64,000 nt of DNA from Methylotenera sp. (GTDB taxonomy: Bacteria > Pseudomonadota > Gammaproteobacteria > Burkholderiales > Methylophilaceae), in assembly GCA_002928535.1 (NCBI GenBank), contig PERG01000009.1:29702-93701 (forward strand), written 5' to 3'. The translations under genes were made by a program, and so were the position numbers. The notes under the pieces were generated by a model. It was not told the DNA's origin. It saw only the letters and a program-made list of their open reading frames with translations, and did no database searches. Position 1 is the stretch's first letter. Every line of letters starts with the position of its first letter. Positions 10,001 through 18,070 of the stretch are shown one piece after another.

Positions 10001-10169
10001 CAGGGTTGGCACCGCGCAGGGAAGTGGTGACCATAATGACCGGAAAATCAATTGCTGGAATCCGGTCTACCCCAATGCGTTGATAAGAAATAATACCTAA
10101 TAAAACGATTACACCGGAGAGCATCCAGGCAAGAACATGACGGCGAATGGAAAGTTCAGGTAAGGTCAT
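7074..10169 (-). CDS. RND efflux pump inner-membrane transporter (HAE1 type)
   Basis: 1031 residues, typical of AcrB/MexB-class proton-driven exporters. The N-terminus LSIRRHVLAWMLSGVIVLLG is the first transmembrane helix. Two periplasmic porter halves and two six-helix bundles follow, with the proton-relay acidic pair in GVVVDDAIVVLENIF (TM4) and the NSILLVD element in TM10. It lies 48 bases downstream of its adaptor gene, forming a two-gene operon. No outer-membrane channel or regulator gene is adjacent, so the pump probably borrows a TolC-type channel from elsewhere. The substrate cannot be predicted. Confidence 0.93.
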   Translation of the reverse strand: MTLPELSIRRHVLAWMLSGVIVLLGIISYQRIGVDRIPAIDFPVIMVTTSLRGANPDVVDTSITSVIESAINTTSGIEHIQSSSSPGVSSIAITFNLDKDIDVAYNEVQSKVNQALRRLPDDTDPPIVQKVDTNASAVIWLALSGDRTIQQLNLYANNILKKKFETIDGVGEVLIGGRRDRVIRVNISPERMAAYKLTANDLIAAFNREHVQLPGGFLVSNQAEQLLKLDMEFHNVRELGELVVLSREGATIRLKDVARIEDSITDNRQIARYNGKPTVGLGMVKVANANTVAIIEEVERRLREEIQPNLPPGMRLDISTNDSIFINQLVNSLKEHLIEGTLLAALIVFIFLRSIRSTLIIATAIPVSLLGAIAVMYFSGFTFNSMTLLALLLLIGVVVDDAIVVLENIFRHRQHLDLNPLTAAVNGSREVTFAVIAASLALVCIFAPVIFMDGIVGKFFNSFAIVVTFGVLTSLFVSLTLTPMLCSRYLNVTHDENRFYRAIGRMLDKVDNAYKKLLSLALLHRIVVLLVTLVIVVISGYLTLKYVAKDFVPESDEGSFSVSVKTPLGSSLDYTDSRLKLVEATIATHKDEVDSYFATIGTGSRGQVNQGNVNVRLKPKTDREKSQQQLIKELKAEFESIPGVRAMPSPAGVVRGQRSEKLQFNLTGPNLQEIGRLSKELQQTLSANPDIGKVDLDVQLDLPQLDMKIDRIRAANLGLNATDIATAVSLYAGGIDVAKFNDATGDGQRYDIRLKAEEQTLKQVADLSKIYLRSTNGELVRLDAVASFKQELGAAVIGRYDLQYAANFYANPNVPLGKAVDLVNATASKVIPPNYILKLTGQAEEFGKTIKNVSFVFILAFVLLYMVLASQFNSFIQPLIIMLAQPLAIIGGLIALLISGDSLNMFSMIGLVLLIGLVAKNSILLVDLTNQLIDRHTQKGLKLDTQSINAALSEACPIRLRPVVMTSLTIILALLPAALGLGAGSETNKPLSVAIIGGMISSTLLTLVVVPAAYSLMMSGLARFHSTRVKT

Positions 10170-10217
10170 GAAGGCATTTTCTTTAGTAAATTACTTTATA
10201 TAACTTGATGAATAGTT

Positions 10218-11366
10218 TTATGGCTGAGTGCTTTGGCTAATATCTAGTTTGGCTGTTTCAACCGTCACTGGGGTTTTGTCGGTCAGGAATCCCGCACCAT
10301 CCACCACTATCATGTCATTGGCACCCAAGCCTTCTATAATTTCAACCATGCCATCCTTGTTTAAACCAGTTTTCACAACGGCCTGATGTGCAATATTGTC
10401 ACGCACCACATACACAACGCTACCCGCCGGGCGCAGCACCACGCTTTGCTCAGGTACCACCAATGCGGAAGCCTGCTCGCCTAACACTACGGTGCCATTT
10501 ACACTGGCGCCAGGTTGCCAGCCTTCTTGGTCCACCACATCAGCGATCACATCCACGGTGCGACTGCCTTCCATGATCAACGGTTTCAGTTCATGGATTA
10601 CTGTTTCGACAGTTTTACTGGAGGTAGGCGTGGTTAAGCGTACTTTGAGACCAGGCTTAAGCTGTGCGCCGATGTGTTCGGGAAAGGGTAGATGCGCACG
10701 TAGACGTTGCTTGGAAATAATTTGCACAATTGGATCACCCACATTGACATAGTCGCCGGTATCTACCAATTTCTTTTCCACCACGCCGCTGATGGGGGCG
10801 GTAATCCGCGTCTTGCTGCTGTTATGATTAATGCTGCCCACGCGTGCTTGCGCAGCTTCCAGCTGTTGTTTTAAGGCACTTTGTTGCGCCATATCATTAT
10901 CAACGGCATTTTGCGAAATGAATTTCTTGTTCACCAACGCCTGGTTACGCGCAACAGTTTTGCCTTGGTTATCAAGTAAAGCGCGAATGCGTGCAACTTC
11001 CGCTTGTGCTTCATTGCGCTGCATGCCGAAATCAGCAGCATCCAGTGTGGCAATCAACTGTCCTTGTTTAACTGTCTGGCCTGGACTTACATGGACTTTA
11101 ATAACTCTGGCAGCGACTTCAGCGGCCAGCGTCGGATCAATTAAGCCTTCCAATGAACCGACGGCTTGTTGGGTCATTTCTAGGGTTTGATTTTTTACTT
11201 GTGTTACGGTGACGAGTGTGGGTTTTGGGCCATTTTTATTCTTAGCGGCATCATCATCTGCACCACAGCCCACCAAAAGAAATGCACCAAAAAAAATGGA
11301 ACCCAGTGGAAAGCTGTATGCAAACTGCGTCCATTGATTTACTAAATGTTTAACAAAATGTCGCAT
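10218..11366 (-). CDS. RND efflux periplasmic adaptor (membrane fusion protein)
   Basis: 382 residues. A hydrophobic N-terminal segment ends in LLVGC, a lipobox placing a lipidated cysteine at residue 34, so the protein is probably anchored to the inner membrane facing the periplasm. The rest follows the adaptor plan: a lipoyl half (HVSPGQTVKQGQLIATLDAAD), a helical hairpin, the second lipoyl half (ITAPISGVVEKKLVDTGDYV), then beta-barrel and membrane-proximal domains. It would bridge the downstream RND pump to an outer-membrane channel. The ATG at 11366 lies 9 bases from the end of ampD on the same strand, so ampD may be the first gene of this operon. Confidence 0.92.
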   Translation of the reverse strand: MRHFVKHLVNQWTQFAYSFPLGSIFFGAFLLVGCGADDDAAKNKNGPKPTLVTVTQVKNQTLEMTQQAVGSLEGLIDPTLAAEVAARVIKVHVSPGQTVKQGQLIATLDAADFGMQRNEAQAEVARIRALLDNQGKTVARNQALVNKKFISQNAVDNDMAQQSALKQQLEAAQARVGSINHNSSKTRITAPISGVVEKKLVDTGDYVNVGDPIVQIISKQRLRAHLPFPEHIGAQLKPGLKVRLTTPTSSKTVETVIHELKPLIMEGSRTVDVIADVVDQEGWQPGASVNGTVVLGEQASALVVPEQSVVLRPAGSVVYVVRDNIAHQAVVKTGLNKDGMVEIIEGLGANDMIVVDGAGFLTDKTPVTVETAKLDISQSTQP

Positions 11367-11375
11367 GGGATTCAG

Positions 11376-11945
11376 TCAGAAAGATAGATTATTAAGATTT
11401 TTATTTAATTGTGCCCAATCAAAATAAGGGCCTGGATCTGTTTTTCGTCCTGGGGCAATATCGGAGTGGCCAACAATGGCTTTTATTGGATAAGCCTCTT
11501 GGAGTGCCCTCAATAATTGGTTAAGCACTTTGTATTGGCTGGCTTCGAATGCTTCAAAGTCAGACCCTTCGAGCTCTATTCCGACCGAAAAATCATTACA
11601 GCGTTCCCGTCCCTGCCAACTTGATACACCGGCATGCCAAGCGCGATTCAGACATGACACGAACTGAATGAGTTCGCCAGTGCGCCGGATGAGGAAATGC
11701 GCAGACACTTTTCTGCTATAGATTTCAGCATAATAAGGGTGTTCGTCGGGATTGAGCTGGTTGGTGAATAATTGAATAATGCCATTACCACCGTATTGGC
11801 TGGGAGGCAGGCTGATATTATGAATAACGATCAAGTTAATTCCTGCCGGCGTATGACTTTCAATCGGACGAGAATCAAAATTGGGCGAAGCAACCCAGTG
11901 TGCATGATTTGCAAGACCAGTCTCGTTAATTGCCATTGGGTTCAT
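11376..11945 (-). CDS. ampD: 1,6-anhydro-N-acetylmuramyl-L-alanine amidase AmpD
   Basis: 189 residues, an N-acetylmuramoyl-L-alanine amidase of the amidase_2 family. It cleaves anhydromuropeptides in the cytosol during peptidoglycan recycling. The zinc ligands are visible: a His in IVIHNISLPP, a second His in the AWHAG segment and the C-terminal GHSDIAPGRKTDPG motif, which also carries the catalytic Lys-Thr-Asp. There is no signal peptide, as expected for cytosolic AmpD rather than AmiD. A second ATG three codons downstream (MAINETG) is an equally good start. Confidence 0.92.
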   Translation of the reverse strand: MNPMAINETGLANHAHWVASPNFDSRPIESHTPAGINLIVIHNISLPPSQYGGNGIIQLFTNQLNPDEHPYYAEIYSRKVSAHFLIRRTGELIQFVSCLNRAWHAGVSSWQGRERCNDFSVGIELEGSDFEAFEASQYKVLNQLLRALQEAYPIKAIVGHSDIAPGRKTDPGPYFDWAQLNKNLNNLSF

Positions 11946-12038
11946 AGCAACAATTTTATGCGAAATTTACGTTAAAGATTCTAGTAATCCGATAAAATCA
12001 CGACATTAACAAATATTTACTTCAAATAAGGAACGTTC

Positions 12039-13040
12039 ATGGTATTTCTACAGCTGTTCGCAATGCTGATTTTGATTTTGGTGGCAGCAGAAGTGTTTAC
12101 CAATGCACTTGAGCACTTGGGCGAAAAACTTAAAATCTCTGAAGGGGTTACCGGCTCGCTATTTGCCGCAGTCGGAACAGCTTTACCTGAGACCAGTGTG
12201 CCCTTATTGGCCATTTTCGCCGGCACTTCTAATGCCCACACTAATCACGAAATTGGCGTAGGGGCTATTTTAGGTGCACCTTTGATGTTAGCCACGTTGT
12301 CAATTTTCCTGATGGCGTTGTCCGTATATAAAAGCCGTGGCTTGAAAGGTCATTTACGCCCAGAACGTACCGGATTAAAGCGCGATTTGAATTATTTTAT
12401 TGTGGCATTTGCAGTAGCGGCTGCTGCATTGTATGTACCGCATGAAAGTACCGCGATCAGAATTGCCATTGGGTCAGGCATGGTACTGATTTATGTTGTG
12501 TACGTATGGCAAACGATCAGCTCCTCAAAAGCATTGGTCGCCGATGGACATGCAACTGCAGCGGATGACCCGATGTTTATTAACAAATTAGGTTTGCCCA
12601 CGAATGGCTACACCATCTTTTTACAAATTATTTTAGGCTTGGCATTATTGATTGCCGGTGCAAAAGGCTTTATTAATGGTGTTGAAGAAGCTGCCAGTAT
12701 TCTAGGCATTACTACCCTGTTGTTATCCTTACTGATTATCCCGATTGCGACGGAATTACCAGAAAAAGTAAATAGCATTTTATGGATTCGTAAGGGTAAA
12801 GATACTTTGGCTTTCGGCAATATTACCGGTGCCATGGTGTTTCAAGGTACGCTATTACCAGCAATTGGGATCATGCTAACGCCTTGGCAACCTCAAAATG
12901 AAGTCGTGGTAGGTTTTGTAGTTACCCTAATAGCCGCAGTATGGTTGCGCGTATTAGCGCAGCGGGGGCAATTGCAGGTGTGGCATATCTTGGTGAATGG
13001 GCTGCTATATATCGGCTATCTCTTCATGATGCTAAGCTAG
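12039..13040 (+). CDS. CaCA family sodium/calcium-type cation exchanger
   Basis: 333 residues with about ten transmembrane helices and the two inverted alpha repeats of the CaCA superfamily: GSLFAAVGTALPETSVP (about 39-55) and IIPIATELPEKVNSI (about 233-247), each with the acidic Glu-containing core that binds cations. It should exchange a divalent cation such as Ca2+ for Na+ or H+; ion preference is not predictable. Start ATG 12039 follows AAGGAAC. The gene is monocistronic, transcribed away from ampD, and ends at a bidirectional terminator. Confidence 0.88.
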   Translation: MVFLQLFAMLILILVAAEVFTNALEHLGEKLKISEGVTGSLFAAVGTALPETSVPLLAIFAGTSNAHTNHEIGVGAILGAPLMLATLSIFLMALSVYKSRGLKGHLRPERTGLKRDLNYFIVAFAVAAAALYVPHESTAIRIAIGSGMVLIYVVYVWQTISSSKALVADGHATAADDPMFINKLGLPTNGYTIFLQIILGLALLIAGAKGFINGVEEAASILGITTLLLSLLIIPIATELPEKVNSILWIRKGKDTLAFGNITGAMVFQGTLLPAIGIMLTPWQPQNEVVVGFVVTLIAAVWLRVLAQRGQLQVWHILVNGLLYIGYLFMMLS

Positions 13041-13051
13041 TAAAACTGTAA

Positions 13052-13082
13052 AAAAAAGCGAAGTTTTAGGCTTCGCTTTTTT
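13052..13082. terminator. Bidirectional intrinsic terminator
   Basis: AAAAAAGCGAAG and CTTCGCTTTTTT form a 12-bp stem around a short loop, giving a T-run in both directions. It lies between the convergent exchanger gene and pilR and can serve both. Confidence 0.9.
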
Positions 13083-13104
13083 ATGGACGCTTCATCACAA
13101 GCAT

Positions 13105-14532
13105 TTACTTGTCTTCATCGAATTTTTGATCCAATGGGTCGTTATCTGCTAACTCATTGTCCAAATCAGCCTCATCTCCTTTGGCCAGGCCAAGCTTTGC
13201 GAGTCGATAGCGAAGCGTCCTAAAACTTACTCCCAGTAATTTTGCAGCAGCAGTTTTATTATTATTGGCTTTACTTAAGGCATTGATAATCGCTCGCTTT
13301 TCAATATCTTCCAGATAATCCGATAAGCTCAACGAAGAGGCCGAGTCTGGTGTATAAGAAGGTTTTTGTCCGTGATCTATGCCGAATTTATTTTCCGTCA
13401 TCAGATCATCAACCGTTATGGATTTGCCGTTACACAATGCCAGTGCGCGTTCTAACATGTTTTCTAGCTCGCGCACGTTTCCTGGAAATGGCAGCCTGGA
13501 CATATAGTTAAGTGCAGTAGTATCAATTATCGGAGGCTGAATTTTAAGATTGGCACATTGCTTCCTTAAAAGCATATTGGCTAATATGGGAATGTCGCTG
13601 GGTCGTTCCCGTAAAGAAGGCATTTTCAATTGGATGACATTTAAACGGTAATACAAGTCTTGCCTGAATAGCCCCGCATCCATCATTTCGCTCAAGTTTT
13701 TATGGGTGGCACTAATAATGCGCACATCGACGGCCTCTTCAACAGCGCTCCCAACGCGCCGGACTTTTTTCTCCTGGATTGCCCGTAACAGTTTCACTTG
13801 CATTGATAACGGTAAGTCAGCCACCTCATCCAGAAACAGGGTGCCGCCACTGGCAGCTTGAAACATACCCTCTTTGTCTTGATTGGCGCCGGTGAATGCG
13901 CCTTTTTTGTAACCAAAAAATTCGCTTTCCATCAGGTTTTCTGGAATTGCGCCACAGTTGACTGCAATAAAAGCCCCATCGCCACGTGAGCTATTGGAAT
14001 GAATTAACTTGGCAGCAAGTTCTTTGCCACTACCCGATTCGCCGCTGATATACACGGGTGCCTGACTGCGGGCTAGCTTGTCAATCATGGTACGTACATA
14101 CCGAATGGGTTCGGAGTCCCCGATCATCTCCATACTGTTGCTAGCAGTTGTATGGGTTTGCGTAGAAAGCTTTAACGCAAACTCTATGACCGGACGTAAT
14201 TGTTTCAAGGAGATCGGTTTGGTTAGGTAATCAAAAGCACCGGCTTTGAGGGCACTTACGGCATTTTCTGTATTGGCATGGGCAGTAATAACCGCCACGG
14301 GTAAGCCGGAATAAAGCGCGTTAATATGCTGGAGTAAATCTAAACCGGTTCCATCGGGCATTTGCATATCAGTTAGGCATAAATCATAACTGCGTAACTT
14401 GAGTAGGTTTTTTGCTTCTTCTAACCCATTTGCGCCATAGGTTTCGATATCCATCCGCTCTAGTGTCATTACCAACAGTTCACGAATGTCGGTTTCATCA
14501 TCAACAATCAAACATTTTGGATTTTGTGCCAT
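13105..14532 (-). CDS. pilR: Sigma-54-dependent response regulator PilR
   Basis: 475 residues. An N-terminal receiver has the acidic pocket D11-D12 and phospho-acceptor D55 (LTDMQMPDG). A central AAA+ domain has Walker A GESGSGKE and the sigma-54-contacting GAFTGA loop, and a C-terminal Fis-type helix-turn-helix (KTAAAKLLGVSFRTLRYRL) binds DNA. Pairing with a PilS-type kinase gene 17 bases upstream on the same strand identifies it as PilR, the activator of type IV pilin transcription. NtrC-class regulators for other processes look similar, but the kinase pairing favours PilR. A -24/-12 promoter occurs in this window before a pilin-like gene at 40385. Confidence 0.88.
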   Translation of the reverse strand: MAQNPKCLIVDDETDIRELLVMTLERMDIETYGANGLEEAKNLLKLRSYDLCLTDMQMPDGTGLDLLQHINALYSGLPVAVITAHANTENAVSALKAGAFDYLTKPISLKQLRPVIEFALKLSTQTHTTASNSMEMIGDSEPIRYVRTMIDKLARSQAPVYISGESGSGKELAAKLIHSNSSRGDGAFIAVNCGAIPENLMESEFFGYKKGAFTGANQDKEGMFQAASGGTLFLDEVADLPLSMQVKLLRAIQEKKVRRVGSAVEEAVDVRIISATHKNLSEMMDAGLFRQDLYYRLNVIQLKMPSLRERPSDIPILANMLLRKQCANLKIQPPIIDTTALNYMSRLPFPGNVRELENMLERALALCNGKSITVDDLMTENKFGIDHGQKPSYTPDSASSLSLSDYLEDIEKRAIINALSKANNNKTAAAKLLGVSFRTLRYRLAKLGLAKGDEADLDNELADNDPLDQKFDEDK

Positions 14533-14549
14533 GCGTTATTATGCCTTGT

Positions 14550-16157
14550 TTAACTGGACTTTTTAATTTGAAGAACAAATGCACTGCCAGGTGCTAAGGG
14601 TTGGTATTGTATGCTGGCACCATTAGCCCCAGCCAGCTCACGAGAAATATATAACCCCAAGCCGTTACCGGTTTTTTTTGTGGTAAAAAATGGTTCAAAC
14701 AATCGATTACGTTCCTGCTCAGCAACGCCTTCACCATCATCACGGATTTCAATATAAAGCTGGTTACCTTTACTAAAGCTATGCATGCTTAAACTGGTCG
14801 CTAGCTTTTGACTGTGTTCCCATCCATTTTTGCTCAAGTTCCACAAAATTTGGGTTAGATGTCGATGGTCAAAAAGGATTGTTGGTTTATGTAAGCTTAA
14901 GGTCAGATTAAAATGGGATTCCGGGATCTTTTCTACAGCACAAAATTGGGTATGGAAGTCGGTTAAGAAAGTGTTTAAATCAATGGTATCTTGATGCGTG
15001 CGATCCCGACGATTCAATTCCAGCACGTCTTTGATAATCTGATCAATGCGCTGAATATTATCCGAAATGATTTGCAACATGCGAGTTGTAGGTGCGGAAT
15101 TCACGTCTTCTTGTAAAAGTTGTGTTGCGTGACTGATTGCGCTTAATGGATTGCGTATTTCATGGGCGATATTGGCTGTGAGCCTGCCTAAAGCCGCCAG
15201 TTTGGCCTGTTGAGCAACCGATTGGATCTGACTCCAGTCTTGGATGAAAATAACGGTACCCAAATTTCGCAAGCTATTGATCGGCATGAATCTGAATTTA
15301 AGCTCATGACCATTAATAGTAACAAGCGCGTTATTTTGTTGGTCTTCCCCGGCGATCCATAAATTTAGTTTGGTTTCAACTTCCGGTAATAGCGTACCTA
15401 ACATAGTTTCTGATAGGTCTGTGGCCACTCCCAATAACACACCCGCTTGAAGGTTGGTGTGGCGAATCTTGAAGTGTTGGTCCACTACAATAATACCATC
15501 GTGCATTTCCTGGGTAATCAAGGCATTTACTTGAGCCATATTCTCCAAATCAATCCCGCGTGCAGAAGCCAAGGCCTCACTTTGTTGCATCCGTTTTACC
15601 AAACTATAAGCCAGCCAAGCCGTAGCGAAACAGCTGATACTTAGCATTACGGACTGGGTGTATGAAGTGGCAGTGAGATTCAACTTCAAGATCTGATAGG
15701 TTTGTTCTAGTAACAAGCCTATTGTGGCTACTGCAGCATAAAACAAAGCCAAGCGACCATTGCTGATGAGACTCGCAATCACAATCGTAATAATGAGGAG
15801 TAAGCCAAGGCCACTGCTAATACCGCCGGCAGCCGACATGAGAAATATGATGAAGATGATATCAACTACAAATTGTAAGGGTTGCAGGAACCTTGAAACG
15901 ATGAGCTTGAAACTCTCAGTAGCTAACACTATTGCACTGAAAACGAAATAACCTACGGATAGATAGAGGAAAAGGGGTTTATTTTCCTTATCCCACCCAT
16001 TGGTATCACCAATAGAAAAATATATGCCTATCAGCGATAAGCTAATGATTAGTCGAAAAAGGTTAAGAAGGTGAATCGCCCGGGTCTGTATGGGGAGTTC
16101 ACCAAGTCCGGTAGAGGTACTGAGACCTAAATTCGAATTAGAATTGAACAAACTCAT
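14550..16157 (-). CDS. pilS: Sensor histidine kinase PilS
   Basis: 535 residues: about six N-terminal transmembrane helices (roughly 30-200), a PAS domain (about 205-310), a HisKA dimerisation helix with phospho-accepting His in NIAHEIRNPLSA, and a C-terminal HATPase domain with the N box (NLSKNGWEHS) and G boxes DDGEGV and GNGLGLYI. The architecture is that of PilS, which senses pilin level in the membrane and phosphorylates PilR. It shares an operon with pilR and starts at ATG 16157, three bases from the end of a small membrane protein gene. Confidence 0.88.
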   Translation of the reverse strand: MSLFNSNSNLGLSTSTGLGELPIQTRAIHLLNLFRLIISLSLIGIYFSIGDTNGWDKENKPLFLYLSVGYFVFSAIVLATESFKLIVSRFLQPLQFVVDIIFIIFLMSAAGGISSGLGLLLIITIVIASLISNGRLALFYAAVATIGLLLEQTYQILKLNLTATSYTQSVMLSISCFATAWLAYSLVKRMQQSEALASARGIDLENMAQVNALITQEMHDGIIVVDQHFKIRHTNLQAGVLLGVATDLSETMLGTLLPEVETKLNLWIAGEDQQNNALVTINGHELKFRFMPINSLRNLGTVIFIQDWSQIQSVAQQAKLAALGRLTANIAHEIRNPLSAISHATQLLQEDVNSAPTTRMLQIISDNIQRIDQIIKDVLELNRRDRTHQDTIDLNTFLTDFHTQFCAVEKIPESHFNLTLSLHKPTILFDHRHLTQILWNLSKNGWEHSQKLATSLSMHSFSKGNQLYIEIRDDGEGVAEQERNRLFEPFFTTKKTGNGLGLYISRELAGANGASIQYQPLAPGSAFVLQIKKSS

Positions 16158-16160
16158 GCT

Positions 16161-16391
16161 TCAGACATCTTTTTTTGGTAAGTGTGCCTGGCTGCAGTAA
16201 TAACGATTATTGTGCTGATAGGCTTCTGTGCGAGGTAAATGAATTTCGCACACTTCGCATTTCACCATGGCTTCAGTGAGTTCATCAGTCTTTGGCGCTG
16301 TATCCGTTTTGTTTTGCTGTTGACGAAAATACTGTCTAGCAAAATGAATGATTAACCAGATCAGCAAGCCTATAAATATTAATCGCCACAT
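16161..16391 (-). CDS. PP0621-like small Cys-rich membrane protein
   Basis: I prefer the ATG at 16391, preceded by AAAGGA, over an upstream ATG at 16448. It gives 76 residues beginning with one transmembrane helix (about 3-17). A charged linker and a C-terminal CEVCxxxxP...YYCSQAHL motif follow, which resembles a small metal-binding (TRASH-like) knuckle. The arrangement fits the PP0621 family, which in beta- and gammaproteobacteria is often found beside pilS/pilR; its role is unknown. It ends three bases before pilS and is probably the first gene of that operon. Confidence 0.75.
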   Translation of the reverse strand: MWRLIFIGLLIWLIIHFARQYFRQQQNKTDTAPKTDELTEAMVKCEVCEIHLPRTEAYQHNNRYYCSQAHLPKKDV

Positions 16392-16456
16392 GCACTGTCC
16401 TTTATTAATCGATTGATAGGATTGTACGCAAAGCGGGTCTGAGTACAAAATTTACC

Positions 16457-16480
16457 TGATATACTTTCGCCAATGAAAGT
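16457..16480 (+). promoter_or_regulatory. Extended -10 promoter candidate for the sigma-factor operon
   Basis: TGATATACT (16457-16465) fits the extended -10 form TGnTATAAT with one change; no good -35 lies upstream. A 6-bp inverted repeat ACTTTC/GAAAGT (16463-16468 and 16475-16480) overlaps the expected transcription start and could be an operator. It precedes the sigma gene by about 55 bases. Confidence 0.4.
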
Positions 16481-16518
16481 TAGTATTCAACACCATTATT
16501 TTTTTGCAAAATCTTTAT

Positions 16519-17124
16519 ATGGCCACGCCTAAGGAGCTCTCGGACTTTCTTGCTTCGGTTGAGCGTCGCGCTTTCAAGCAGACGGCATACGCGGTGCGTG
16601 ACGATCATGCTGCGCTGGATATTGTGCAAGATGCCATGATGAAGCTGGCTGATAAGTATGGTAATAATCCGTCGACAGAGTTCCCGATGTTATTTCAACG
16701 CATATTGCAAAATACCATGCGGGATTTTTGGCGACGTCAAAAAGTGCGCAACCTCTGGACAACCCTGTTATCCTCATTTGGCGGCAATAGCGAAGATGAT
16801 GAAGATCGGGATCCACTGGAGACCATTGATGTCGAAGATGATAGCGATGAGCCTTCAGTACAGCTGGAGCGATCACAGACTATTCTTCTGATAGAAAAGG
16901 CTTTAGAAAAGTTACCGACGCGTCAACGAGAGGCATTTGTTTTGCGTTACTGGGAGGAGATGGACGTTGCTGAAACAGCTGAGATTATGGGCTGTTCCCA
17001 AGGCAGCGTTAAAACCCATTGCTCTCGTGCCGTGCGGTCATTAGCAATTGAGTTGGAAAAACAAGGTTTAAGCAAGCTAGGTATATTTAGGCCTATGGTG
17101 CCCGCAACAGGCTCGGAAAGTTAA
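16519..17124 (+). CDS. ECF-like RNA polymerase sigma factor
   Basis: About 201 residues from ATG 16519 (MATPKELSDF); a TTG at 16504 would add five residues. Region 2 is seen in the DIVQDAMMKLADKY...FPMLFQRILQNTMRDFWRRQ segment and region 4 in LPTRQREAFVLRYWEEMDVAETAEIMGCSQGSVKTHCSRA, a classic sigma-70 region 4 helix-turn-helix. An acidic linker (EDDEDRDPLE) separates them and region 3 is absent, as in ECF factors. The gene heads a same-strand run with DUF3619, DUF3106 and RDD genes. No conventional anti-sigma gene is adjacent, which makes the DUF3619 membrane protein a candidate. Confidence 0.9.
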   Translation: MATPKELSDFLASVERRAFKQTAYAVRDDHAALDIVQDAMMKLADKYGNNPSTEFPMLFQRILQNTMRDFWRRQKVRNLWTTLLSSFGGNSEDDEDRDPLETIDVEDDSDEPSVQLERSQTILLIEKALEKLPTRQREAFVLRYWEEMDVAETAEIMGCSQGSVKTHCSRAVRSLAIELEKQGLSKLGIFRPMVPATGSES

Positions 17125-17134
17125 GAGGCGGGCA

Positions 17135-17638
17135 ATGAATTCACACGAAAAGACAAGGAACAAGGATTTAAATAGTAATATGTCAGAAGTTCAAAGGACA
17201 GATACTTACTTAAATAAAGATAGTAACGAAATGGCTAACGAGCGCTCCCTTACAGAAGCACAAATCGCGCATGAGATATGTGATGCCCTAGAAGAGCGCA
17301 GCCGGCATTTGACGGCTACTCAGGTCAAACGGCTATCCCAAGCACGTGAACGCGCAGTTCAGAAACTTAGTTCACAAAGTCCTACCTCGGTTCAATCCAA
17401 TGGTGGTGCATTGCACTGGCTTGGCCACCAGATGAGTGATTATTTTGGGCATCATCGTGCAATGTCCTCCGCCATGATCGCAGGGGTCATGATGCTGACT
17501 TTTTTTGCTGCACAACAATTCGACTTTAATAATAATCTAGAAAATAGCGACGCCTTCCTGCTTGCATCAGAATTACCGCCGGAAGCGTTCGCAGATAAAG
17601 GGTTTGATACATGGGTAGATTCAAAAGCAAGTTACTGA
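17135..17638 (+). CDS. DUF3619 single-pass membrane protein, candidate anti-sigma factor
   Basis: 167 residues. A charged cytosolic region of about 105 residues includes EAQIAHEICDALEERSRHL and QVKRLSQARERAV, two predicted helices. One transmembrane helix follows (about 109-127), then a short periplasmic tail of about 35 residues. The topology (N-in, single pass, directly after a sigma gene by 10 bases) is that of membrane anti-sigma factors, but I see no zinc-binding HxxxCxxC motif. The DUF3619 assignment rests on context and topology. Internal ATGs at 17180 and 17231 are alternative starts, the latter closer to the conserved core. Function is not established. Confidence 0.65.
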   Translation: MNSHEKTRNKDLNSNMSEVQRTDTYLNKDSNEMANERSLTEAQIAHEICDALEERSRHLTATQVKRLSQARERAVQKLSSQSPTSVQSNGGALHWLGHQMSDYFGHHRAMSSAMIAGVMMLTFFAAQQFDFNNNLENSDAFLLASELPPEAFADKGFDTWVDSKASY

Positions 17639-18060
17639 CAAGCCTTCTTTTAAGTTCGACCATCCTGATTTTCAGTTTTAGCGCGCAGGCAGAGGATGAA
17701 AATGTATCTTGGGCCCAGTTAAGTAACGAGCAGCGTCAAGTATTAAATCCTCTTGCATCCGAATGGGATACTTTGCGCCCATGGCAGCGGGAAAAAATGT
17801 TGAGTATTGCACGTGACTATCCAAAAATGAGCGCGGATAAACAAGCATTGGTGCAAAAGCGATTATCAAATTGGAGTCGTATGACGCCTTATGAGCGGGA
17901 AAATGCGCGCAAAAGATATCAGCAATTTCAAGCCCTTTCCGCGGATAAAAAAAGTGAATTGCGAAAAAAATGGATAGAGTACCAAAAGCTCCCAGAGTCG
18001 GAACGCAGCAGACTTCGCACGGAATCGCCAGAAATCTATACTGATGCAGACCTAAATTAA
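17611..18060 (+). CDS. Periplasmic DUF3106 protein
   Basis: 149 residues with a signal peptide ending SFSAQA at about residue 27. The mature part is almost wholly helical and built of degenerate W/Y-x3-P-x2-R units (TLRPWQREKML, RMTPYEREN, KLPESERSR), the DUF3106 pattern. Its start overlaps the end of the DUF3619 gene by 28 bases, indicating translational coupling. The helical, charged, exported nature recalls periplasmic partners of anti-sigma factors such as CnrX/CpxP-like proteins, but that link is inference. No metal-binding motif is obvious. Confidence 0.7.
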   Translation: MGRFKSKLLTSLLLSSTILIFSFSAQAEDENVSWAQLSNEQRQVLNPLASEWDTLRPWQREKMLSIARDYPKMSADKQALVQKRLSNWSRMTPYERENARKRYQQFQALSADKKSELRKKWIEYQKLPESERSRLRTESPEIYTDADLN

Positions 18061-18070
18061 CGCAGGTTTT

